The position numbers and the translations under genes were made by a program. DNA of 64,000 bases from Kappaphycus alvarezii (lineage: Eukaryota > Rhodophyta > Florideophyceae > Gigartinales > Solieriaceae): contig NADL03000629.1 in assembly GCA_002205965.3 (NCBI GenBank), positions 682,001 to 746,000 of the forward strand, in the 5' to 3' direction. Below the pieces are notes generated by a model, which had not been told where the DNA came from, ran no database searches, and saw only the letters and a program-made list of their open reading frames with translations. The first letter of the stretch is position 1, and every line of letters begins with the position of its first letter. Below are positions 54,036-64,000 of the stretch, piece after piece.

Positions 54036-56417
54036 GACAATGCGAAGGAATTCTTCTCCAAGATTTTACAGAACTTGCCTTCTGAACGTGGCACTAGGTG
54101 TAAACCTATTGCACCGCATAGTCCGGAGTCGCATAGGAAAGCAGAAGGACTCAAAAGCACTTTGAATAACGTTGCAAGAACTATGTTGCAGTGTATGTAG
54201 TCATTTGCGGGGACGAATAAGCTTTCTGCAGAGGCTATAAACACGGCGAACCATCTCAGGAACGTTATTTACACCTCTGCATCTGATGGGAACAGTGCTC
54301 CGTATGAAATGGTCTCTGCGAGGCGTTCCGATCTATCCCTCATCAGTGTGTTTGGTGCAATGGCATATGTTCATATCCCGAAGGAGAAGCGAAACGGAAA
54401 GTTTGGTCCGAGAGCTAGGAAAGGTATACTTGTAGGGTTTGAGAGAGCAAAATCGTACAAGACCTTCAACACTGATTCCGCAACGTTTTTAGTTTCTCGT
54501 GATGTGCAATTAGATGATTTTATCCTTGGTTGGCTAACAGACAGTTCTTAGGATTTGACCGCTAGCATCTCATTCCTATTGGGATCAGTTAATGACGGGG
54601 ATATTGAATCAAGCGGTGATGAGATTCATGGGGGAAATCACCATTTCCAGTGAGGTTAGTCCGCATTAAGATGAAGCGGAAAAAGTAAGACTGAAATCCC
54701 TGGATGAATATGGAAATGTTGACCCTGAACTGGTGACCCACTATTCGCCAGAGCCGAGAAGATCAAGCCAAATGCATTAAGCTCCAAGTAGGTATCCTTT
54801 GGATGCCATGTCGGCGTTGCAACTTCGCTGTCTCATGGGAACAAGTGACATTAATTTCGCATCTGATTTTGAGGAGGCAATGAGAAGTCATGATCGTAAA
54901 GTATGGCACAGTTCTATGAAGGCAGAGATGAAGAACCTCATGGGAAGAGGTGTTATTGAGCTCACCGAACTCCCAGACGGATCTCGACCTATTCTATATT
55001 GTTAGGTTTATGATCGTAATCGAAACTGTTCAGGTCAGGTCACGAGATACAGGGCTCGTATTGTCGCAAAAGGGTTCATGCAGCAATATGGGATTGATTA
55101 AAACGAAGTGTTTGCCCCAGTTGCTAAGTACACCACCGTCTGAATGCTCTTGGCGCTCATAGTAAAGCGAGTGATGTATTTCATGAGACTGGACATAAAG
55201 GCAGCCTCTCTCTGCAAAACCCTTGATGAAGAAGTGTACATCGAACAAGCTAAGGGATTTGAAGTGCGAAAAGGTGAGAATCTTGTCTATCGCTTATGGA
55301 AGGCACTGTATGGTCTGAATCAGGCATCAAGAGCTTTTTGGAAATTCTTGCACCCCATCCAATGAAGATTAGGAGCCAATGTTTCTTCAGCTGATCCTTC
55401 TTTGTACATGGTAAGGAATGATAAAGAGGTTCTCATTACTTTAGCAGTGTATGTGGACGATGTCCTCGTTGCGGGAAGAAATGAGAAGGACTTGCGGCTA
55501 ATTGTGAAAGATCTCTCCCAGCATGTTGAACTACGAATAGAAGGTGATGACAGCAAGTTATTTGGTCTCATAATTGAGAACAGCACTGGAGGTAAGATTA
55601 AGGTGCATAATACACCTCTCATTGACGACGCCCTTGTTCGCTTTGGCATGGTGCATCGTTCTCCGATTGAAACACCCATGGCTGGAAAGACAACGTTGGA
55701 TCCAGCAGAGGGTGTTGATCTTCTCCAGAATTTTCCTTCTCTAGAGCTCATAGGGGTGCTCCTTCATCTCTCGAACTGATGCCGTCCTGACATTTCGTAT
55801 TCCGTCGGGTACCTTTCTCTTTTTTTGGATAGGCATGGATTGCTAGATTGGAAAGCTGCGAAAAGAATTTTGAGCTATCTGAAGGGCACGAAGTATATGG
55901 GGCTTGTCTACGAGAAGACGTATGTTGTATTGACTGGATACTGTGACGCAGAATTTGCTGGTAATACGGAGGAACTTAAGTCCACGAGTGGGTTTGCTTT
56001 CATATTCTCGGGTGGTGCAATCTCCTGGCGTTCGAGGAAACAGCCGATTACTGCCCAGTCTACTGTTGAAGCGGCAGACGTAGCAATGGCATTTGCTGTC
56101 CGAGAGTGCCTTTGGCTACATCAACTTCTGGAAGATCTGGGTGCAACATGCACTCATAAAGTCATCATTCATGGGGACAATCACGGAGTTCTTTCAATCT
56201 CTCGTACAACGTATGCAATGATAGAACGAATCGAATAGATGTTCGCTACCATTTAGTCCGGGATCATGTCGTAAAGAAAACTGAGAGTCTTTAGTACATT
56301 CCTACATCTCAAATGATTGCTGATATATTCACGAGGGCCCTTGGTCGACCGGTGCACATCCAACCTTGTGAAAAGCTTGGTTTGGAAAAAAATGCTATTG
56401 CTTAGAACGAGAGGGTG

Positions 56418-56644
56418 CGTTGAGATGTATTCTTTACAGGTTACGTTCTAATCATTTCTATTTGAATTTGTGAAGAAACAATTGTATTAATGTGAGAGTT
56501 ATATCTTCTTGAATTGTCAGTATGACGTAAGGGTGTGAATTTTAGATATTTCCGTTTACAGCCAGTCGAGCACCTCGCTCCTCATTAAGGAAGAGTTGAT
56601 GGTCATCCGCCGAGAAAAACTGGTACTTAAGTTGTGATCAGTCA
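56418..56644 (+). repeat. Copia-2 3' LTR
   Basis: CGTTGAGATGTATTCTTTAC to GTGATCAGTCA. Identical to the Copia-1 3' LTR and about 10 percent different from the Copia-2 5' LTR. Confidence 0.85.
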
Positions 56645-59600
56645 AGAAAGTGGAATGAAGGACAGTAAAAGTTGAAGACATACTCCCCTCTTGAGTGAAA
56701 ACTCAGCTTTGTTTCGCTTATTGGTCCTTTTTCTTAACGTTAAATGACTTTTTTTTGTCTTTCAACTGATAAGCATTTTAATAATGCAAATTTAATTCTG
56801 TATTTGAATGCATTTTCGACATAGATCTGTGATCACAAGGACTGATAATGTCAAAATTACAGCGCAAGCTCCTACACACGCCTTGCACTGTCATGGGTGC
56901 AAGTTGGTTTTTTCTGCATGTTGGGCGAACCGGACCAGACATTAAAGCGTGTAAATAATTTGCTTTTTTTACAGAAGTTAAGGCGTGTAAATACTACGAT
57001 TTGTTTACGGAGTTCAAAGTCAACACGAAAGCCGGGCTCGTCCAGGGATCGAATATCTAGATTGATTGTGGTAAATAATTATAAGGTTTGATCAGTTCCA
57101 GAATGTGGAGATTAGATAACGACGGATAGTAACGCAAAAACTCTGAATAACCAACATAAAATCCTCTGCAAACAAGTAGATATGTCCATCTTGCAGCTAA
57201 CCACGCAAATCTTTCAAATGATCAAGTCCGTGACACAAAAAACCGAACACGATCTCAACCCATATCTACAAAGAGAAAGACACATTAAGCATGCTCGCTG
57301 TGGAAAATAAGGTAGTGAAACTTCGTACTCGTAAGAAAAGGGCAAAAATAAGTTCTTAAAGGACTTTAGAATACTCATAAACTATACAAAAAATAGAAAA
57401 AGCTAATACATAGTCTATTTAAGCAAATAACCTTCAGTAGAACCATTAGCAACATCATTCTTTCAAGACTACCAACAAAACTGATACCCTATCCAAAAAA
57501 GAGTTGATACAGATTAAGATAACGGCGTAATAAAGCAAGCACGTAACGAGGAAATTTGTTTCAGTGAGAAAAATGCCGCAGCAGCAGTAATGTCCAATGC
57601 AGTGTGCCTGTTGGCCGGCCTCCCGTCAGTTTTCTAGCGTTTTGACAACTTCCCGCCAACCCTTTACATTGTAAGCCTTTACCATCACGACATCCCTCAG
57701 GGAACAGCTGACCATATTTTTCATGCATTAAAAACACCCCAAATTCCCCCCGTGAGAAAAATTGCTAATCATCACGACCTGGTTCTCATGAAGCAGCAGA
57801 CAGCCTTAGTTTATAGAAAAGGAAACAGCAAGCCTCTCAGATAAGCGATATGAAAAACTTGGCGTTCCTAAAAGGTTCTAAGGAAGCAACAAAACGCTGA
57901 ATTGCGGATACATTACAAGGATGACAGAAATACAACGACCGAAAAAAGCAGAGAAAGATATCTCTAAACAACCCAAAGTTTGCATGCAAATTTATCCTGT
58001 ACAGAAGACTGTGTAAAAAGCAAAGCAAAAAATGTCAAGAACTCCGTGTGCACAAAATCAAACGGACGCAAATTTATGAGGAATGTATTTTTCACAAGTA
58101 AGACCTCATATTCGACCAGATCAACAAGAATAAACTGTAAAAAAAAGCGAAAGAGAAGCTCATTACAATCTCAGTCATTGTCAGAAAGAGACGTTCTCAG
58201 ATAAAGTACTCAGGCTGCGCACACGATGAGCGCGAAACACAGCCGCAGATGGGCGCGAGACCAAAATAAGAGTGGGCATGTGAATATTTATCGATGTCTT
58301 GTGTCCCATGCACGCTGCTTTGAACACCATAAACAGATGGACTCTTGCGTTAAGGGATGTATAGTCGCGTTATGTCGTATGCCATTTTACTTAAAACAGA
58401 AAAGAAGGTACTAGGTGTGTTCGAGATACGCTGGTACTGACAAGCAATGCGCTTCAAAGAATGACCAAGATATAAACCCACAAAACGCATGAGGGTACCT
58501 ATACAATTATCTGCAGAAACTTTATTAACAGGTTGCCATCAAATTCAACCCAACCTGTAACCACACAAAGCAACTGAACTCAATGGCTGAGTGAATCTAC
58601 TCAAAACTCCTATGGAAAGTCCAAACTATCAGCGGATTAGTAAGAGTAAGCCCTGAAAGACGCAGTACTTAGAAAAAATATACAGCTACATGTCAATTGT
58701 CGTAGACTAAAAGAAACAACCAGCCTCGTGCAATGCTAAGACTGCACGAATTCTAGAAAATAAGAACATAATATGAGCAACGCGACCAGAACAAACTTCT
58801 CAAGTTTAAATCAGGTGAATGAGCGGACCGCAATTCGCACGCATACAATTCTCCCCGTTAGCAACACAAGCGCTCCAAATGAGCCGGTATGCTGCATTTG
58901 TGCGGTGGAAGTACAGCCGTACAAGCGGAAAGGAACCCTGCAGAGACCATCACAATCAGGCCATCAACGGCTTTCCATGCCAAACCGGCGAATTTTTCAC
59001 TCGAACTGATAACCAAAGAAATTCAGAGGCGCTTCAAAAACTTCATTTTCCAGAGAATGTCTAGATTAGACGGTACTAACCAATGCCCAACAGTGAGAGA
59101 AACTACAAAGTATAACACAAAATAAAATGTTTAGCTGAAAACGAGGTAAAAATGAATACTGGCATCATTTCGCTCATCATGACCAGAAGATAAATGCATT
59201 GTACCAATAATTAAAAAATTCAGCTCAAAGCTCGACTATCAGCACAGAGCGACAGAATGGGGGCCAAAGAATAGAAAATTTCAGACTAAATAGCTGCTCA
59301 TACGGAAGTATTGACGACAATGAGCCTAGTTATTCGGTCCATGGACGTACTACACCTGAGAAGAGGTCGTTAACATATCAATTCGGCGTTCAAACACTAG
59401 AAATACTCATGTCACAAGCCATTTTTAATCAACGAGATACTCAATTTAGATTATACCCTTCGAAATAGGACAAAAATATGTGAACATATGCAGGAAAAAT
59501 TCCGCGAAACTCCATTGGTTGGATATTGTCGCCTTTAATATTCTAAAATGTCCCTGAAATATTCAGAATTAAGCCTCTATGGAGATTAAATATTCCTGTT

Positions 59601-61391
59601 ACTCAACTTCAAAAGACTGAATGTCCTTACTTTACGGGAGCTGCTAAAAAAGAACTTCTTGTAAATTACACTAGAGCGTAGTAAAGAGGTGCAATTCACT
59701 TGATTTTTAGTGTGCAAACTATTTCCTTGTTTTTCTTTTCACAGAGGATTGACAGTTTGTTGTATATCTATATAGTTAAAAAATGATCCTTATCTGACTC
59801 GCAGATGATGACATAACTATATTGGGTCTTCCAAATATGCCCTCGGTTTTGGTAAAGTACTGTCCGCACCATATCAAATGAGAACATTGCAGAAAGTTCA
59901 TCATACACTTTCACCTCAGGATTTATTACAAATAAACGATGTCGAGATAAACACTGTTTCGATTGCTCCCAGTTTCTGCTGATCAAAGCAAATAAATAGA
60001 AAATTGATGCCTTCAAACGATTACCCAACAAAAACGATTACAAAAATTTAAAAAAGAGACACACATGGAGTAAATCGAGAACTCATAAGACGATGCTTTC
60101 CACAACGATAAAACAAAAAACAGAACACAGGAGAAGAAATAATCATAACATATTCATACTTGATTCCTTAAAGTTGGCAGGTACCAAGAATAAAGGCGTA
60201 ACGATTGTACGTATGCGCCTAAAGCGACCGCAGTGCGACATATTAAGTATTTGAAACATGCTCAACCAAATGGTGAAAATATTAAAAGTGCATCGGATCC
60301 CTATCCCACTATCTAAGAATGCACATTGAACATAAGAAATCGCCTCGATCAAAATTAGCCTGCCTCTGTAATTGAAAAACTATTTAAAGATGATTCTCAT
60401 GGAGTTCTGCGACAGAAAACAGTTTCTAATTTAGACCACAAGAGATATTGTGCGCTGATCGAAAGGTAACACATTTTCCCCAGAATAAGCCCAAATACCA
60501 AGTGATGGTAGGATTGTTGTAATTTTTTGCTGACTAAATACGCCCCTAAATAGCTTAATTAATGTCAACAGAATAAATTATTTAGTCGAATAACAACTAA
60601 GAAGCGCGGCACGCCCACCAAACACCAGCTACGACACCTCAACCAAACAAAAAGAATGGCATCACAAACAGCCTACTGAAAAAGGCCCCAAAATGTTGAA
60701 GAAATAAGGACTCTGACGGCGACTTCTCAGGACGTGCAGCCGCTAGAAATTCAATCTAACACAGAATAAAATCATTGAACGACATTATTAGTGCTTAGTT
60801 ATCAACTGATACAAGCCCTGAGCGCGCACACAGCTCAGATTTTAGGTAACAGGTGACAGAGCGAACTAACTTTCATGCAACGCGACTATTTGACTTCGTC
60901 TGACCTGGTAAAGGATTAAATCAGGTCCATTTTAACAATAAAACCGCAACAAGGTACCCAAAAACTCCACAGGACTAAGAAAAGTAAATAATATCAGGTG
61001 CGAAAAATAAGCTTCGTGAAATGCTTACAGAGAGATATTAAAAGTGAAAAACGTCCCATACGTGGATTTTAATGATCATATATCTACCAAGCCGCTGCAC
61101 AGAAAAAAAGCACGACCATATGTAAGAGCCTCAAAAAGAACTAGCCGGCCACTCTACGCCGAAATATTTCCCCGAATCTCATCTCGGCATTAAATGTATT
61201 TACAGTGCCATCAGGATGTTCTACATACGTTGTAGCAATACCCAGAATAGAAGCACTAGAGTCATCAAGATATTATCAGGTATCAATAAAGTACAGGTAA
61301 ACATTTGGGTTGATATTGATTTTACGAATGTGTAAACTATTCGCAGACGTTCAGTCCCCTAGGTGACTCTAAGCAAAGGTTGTGACAGAAA
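56645..61391. other. 4.7-kb non-coding AT-rich block (copy B)
   Basis: Nearly identical to 3415-8158. No coding signal beyond the REL-1 tail at 57577-57751. Confidence 0.7.
57577..57751 (+). mobile_element. 5'-truncated REL-1 LINE 3' end (copy B)
   Basis: Same insertion as 4345-4519, with the same flanking duplication GTGAGAAAAATGC (57564-57576) and GTGAGAAAAATTGC (57752-57765). It therefore predates the segmental duplication. Confidence 0.85.
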
Positions 61392-63510
61392 GACGAAAGA
61401 ACGGGCAGGGATGTCATTTGTTACATCCAATGATACTTCTCTAGTCTTAAGTACAGAGTACAGGGTACTTTACATATATTGTAGGATAACGATGGGCCCT
61501 TAATGCAGGCCAAGTAGGCCATTTAAAGTAAACAGCTGTACATACCACTTCGATCAAACCGATACTACATTTGTTCTGTACCGTAAGGATTGCGGCTCGA
61601 AAGTATTGTACTGTTACAACTTCACTCTGAAACTGGAAAGCACGGAACTTTCATATGTCAATACAATCATTGTTGCCTACCTTTTCTTCAGCAGCACTTT
61701 AAATAGACTGCAAAGTAGGGCAATTTTCACTCTGATTGAGCAAGTGATATTTAACCAGTGCACATGTTATTGCTTTAAGCTGAATATAAGCGTATATGTG
61801 ACGTTGCGCAATTGAATATTACAACCATAGTTTTTCAGACTACTCAGATTCCGTCTTCTTCAGAGCATACCTAGCACTACCCTACCATGATGAATGCTCT
61901 ATACACACTTTTAATTTACAGTTTTAGTTGTTGCATTCATCTATTTTCAGCACTAGTCTTTTTCAATTCCTATCTTTCATCCCGAATTGTCTTGCAAACA
62001 ATCCCCTCTAGCTGCGCATCACTTTCCCAATAAACAAGAATTCTTTCTGTCTTCCATGTGCCAATTTTATTCATCAACTTTCTAAAAGCTTAATGAGAGC
62101 TCATTTAGCCCTAAATGTCGCTCCCCCGCAAGGCCTTACTGCTGCAAATTTGTTTTGTATTGCCTCCTGTATGTTGCTCAATATGCCCTTTTGACTCTCT
62201 TTCTTGGCGAGGTCATAATTTTCCGCAGAGATCTCTACCCCTTAAAAAGGATAAATCATCATCCTTGCTATCTGCAGTACTGTAAATATTATGCCTGTAA
62301 TTTTCCTTAAATATCCAGTACCCCTCTAGTAACCGTTACCAACGTTTTACAGTGTAAGGAGACAACAGTGCAGCTTTTGCATTGTACACACGCACCAATG
62401 TAAAGAATAAGATCATATCACTTTGTGCTTCGCCAATGACATGAAGCCTTCGCGGCTATCTCTCCTGGTTCCCAAAACATTTCGTAACCTACCAACCAGC
62501 AAATTACTTTAAGAATCCTTGCCAATTGGACAATTGAAACTTTGTCTTGATTTTTATTACTGTCGCTATCACTGGTATCTGCTTCATGGGCCTTCAAAAC
62601 CTTGTAGTTTGATACCTCTACGGTCGCTTTTTCCAGAATATCTTTGATTTCAGTACCGTTTGCTTACAGGTCATCTCTGCTGGAGTTTTTAAGTTTGTCC
62701 ATGTCACCTTTTCTTGTCTATTAGTCACTTATCAGTCACCTCCAGGCACATGTAGCTGCTGGTGTAGGCGTGGCTCTCAAACTAAGATTAAATTTTAATC
62801 TGCATGTATATAGTTCAAAGGGCATTCTTATGTGGTAAATTAGTGCCAATACAAACGTGCATAACTAGGAAGGTCAAAATGCGCATCAAAGACAGAATTT
62901 GAGGTCTTTACTCTTGATTAATCTCATACTTGAAATAGTCATACCTTTCCTTTCACAAATAACAGGATTCCCAAAGAAGGCAGATTATTTTAGCATATAA
63001 ATTAGAAGCGGCCTTAGTTGCACAAATATTTGAATCTGTGGAGTCATTTTTTCGAAAATGATGCTTTCTAAAAATTTATATTTCCTTCATCCAGAGTTCT
63101 ATTGTAAACTATCCTTCTCCAAACTATTGGTTCTATTTCTCCTTTTTAAAAAATTAGTCTTACAGTCTTTTAATTTCGTGTTCCCTTTTATTTTGTGAAT
63201 AACAATGCAAAGCACGAATCCCTCCTCAATTTATGTTTGAAGATTTGGTCTACCTTTTTCGGGGAAATTATTTTCGACTCGTGAATTTCTTCATCCTCCA
63301 AACTCATTTTCGATATTTTATGAAGCTGATATTTTTAATTCCTTGCATGTATGCATATTCCAATCCAAAACAATGCCTCGCATTTCTAATGTCTCCCATA
63401 GCCGTGATAATCTTCAAAGACATTACCCTATTCAAAATTCAATAGCAACTTTGTCGAAGCAAGATCACCTCCATCAATTTATCCATTTGCTGACTCACTT
63501 TGTCCTCAAA
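61392..63510. other. No gene recognised
   Basis: AT-rich, with frames up to 70 codons and no family resemblance. If the acidic-protein relative that follows is LTR-borne, the upstream part of its LTR would lie in the last kilobase here. Confidence 0.45.
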
Positions 63511-64000
63511 ATGATCAACACCCGTTCGTCCCTAAACATCTCCGAATAAGTCAAATCACGGCATCCAATCAGCGGATTGGCTGTTATGGCCAATGGTACG
63601 ACTGACTGCGAGGATAACTAGAGAAATATGGACCGGGAATGCATTCTCGAAACGGTCCACGGTCAATTTGTGGGCCTTACTAAAGATAAAGAGGTGAAGG
63701 AGTGCGAAGAAGAGGCTCAGGAGCCGGAGGAGGCTAAGGTGGATGTGAAGGGATCTGAATATGAGAATAAATTGGTAGATCCATGAGTACCACTGGTGTA
63801 CAACAGTGTTCAAGCTCCTGTTTATGATGGAGGGAGGATTGAGGGTGTGTTTGTAATATCATACTCCTCTAGAGATAGAGAGGGGTTCGAGGATCATTGG
63901 GAGGAATTGAAGGACCTTGACATATTTAAGGAGGATATGTACCAGTCTGTGTTGTTAGACAGAATGCTTAAAGACTGTATTGGGGATATGGATATTTTGG
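63511..64000 (+). pseudogene. Diverged relative of the LTR-borne acidic protein, cut by window end
   Basis: From ATG 63511 the text MINTRSSLNISE...SRHPISGLAVMANGTTDCED aligns with MSNLRPSVPISKNRPSRS and INGLRLAAYGPTDADDY. ILETVHGQFVGLTKDKEV aligns with IIEFVRRLFIEEEAREV. An acidic stretch follows (KECEEEAQEPEEAKVDV), then an acidic-hydrophobic tail (FEDHWEELKDLDIFKEDM, MLKDCIGDMDIL), where the last part recalls CLDSMDILEEL. It is broken and truncated by the window edge. Confidence 0.55.

Larger units (their letters stand above)
52390..56644 (+). mobile_element. Copia-2, Ty1/copia retrotransposon with both LTRs, broken
   Basis: A 4.25-kb element. It has a 5' LTR (52390-52616), a primer site, a gag-like start (MNEDRNDRPSVVDVNKTRFP), a gag-pre-integrase stretch (53180-53600), integrase remnants (53780-54540), reverse transcriptase (55150-55790), RNase H (55825-56240) and a 3' LTR (56418-56644). 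It is complete in outline but with many breaks, shared in large part with Copia-1. The two LTRs differ clearly (about 10 percent by eye), so it is not young. Confidence 0.93.
53175..61391 (+). repeat. Segmental duplication, copy B
   Basis: Direct partner of 1-8158; see that entry. Homology ends after GTGACAGAAAG, followed here by ACGAAAGAACGGGC. Confidence 0.95.

Overview
The window reads as repeat-dominated intergenic DNA from a compact, intron-poor eukaryote. The evidence is reverse-transcriptase elements of three kinds, target-site duplications, TATA boxes (TATTTAAA, TATATAAG) about 50-110 bp upstream of pyrimidine-rich leaders, and no rRNA, operon or Shine-Dalgarno structure. A red alga is my best guess; a fungus or oomycete is not excluded. 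Nearly everything is a mobile element or a fossil of one. The only plausible ordinary host gene is a small secreted Cys-containing protein at 42.9 kb.

Layout. 1-8.16 kb and 53.2-61.4 kb are two direct copies of one segment: a broken Ty1/copia element followed by 4.7 kb of non-coding AT-rich DNA. 8.16-9.23 kb is a solo LTR fragment. 9.3-21.3 kb holds a minus-strand non-LTR retrotransposon (called REL-2 here) split by a large Ty3/gypsy element, Gypsy-A (about 10185-19291, 5-bp target duplication CAGTG). 21.3-31.3 kb and 37.3-40.7 kb are two diverged copies of a roughly 1.55-kb unit. Each has collected three separate insertions, and each copy shows the other's empty sites. The first copy holds a second Ty3/gypsy (Gypsy-B, 23152-29421), a 469-bp unit and a 1.7-kb LINE. 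The second holds two REL-1 fragments and a REL-3 fragment. 31.3-33.2 kb is a decayed PIF/Harbinger DNA transposon with both transposase and Myb/SANT-like genes. 34.5-37.3 kb and 44.6-45.5 kb are packed with LINE 3' ends, some cut down to about 49 bp. 47.4-51 kb is an old minus-strand copia fossil.

The LINEs (REL-1, -2, -3) share a C-terminal CCHC zinc motif, an RHN/RHD motif and a PD...D motif. This is the signature of the restriction-enzyme-like endonuclease of R2/CRE-type non-LTR retrotransposons.

The most unusual feature is an acidic-protein ORF carried inside the LTRs of Gypsy-A and of the solo LTR. It has a conserved YGPTDADDY..R.TKK core, an E/D-rich middle and a tail resembling an acidic activation domain. 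Two diverged relatives lie elsewhere in the window (45.8-46.4 kb minus; 63.5-64.0 kb plus), so this is a gene family and not a chance frame. Gypsy-A also carries an unrecognised domain, tandemly duplicated, after its integrase.
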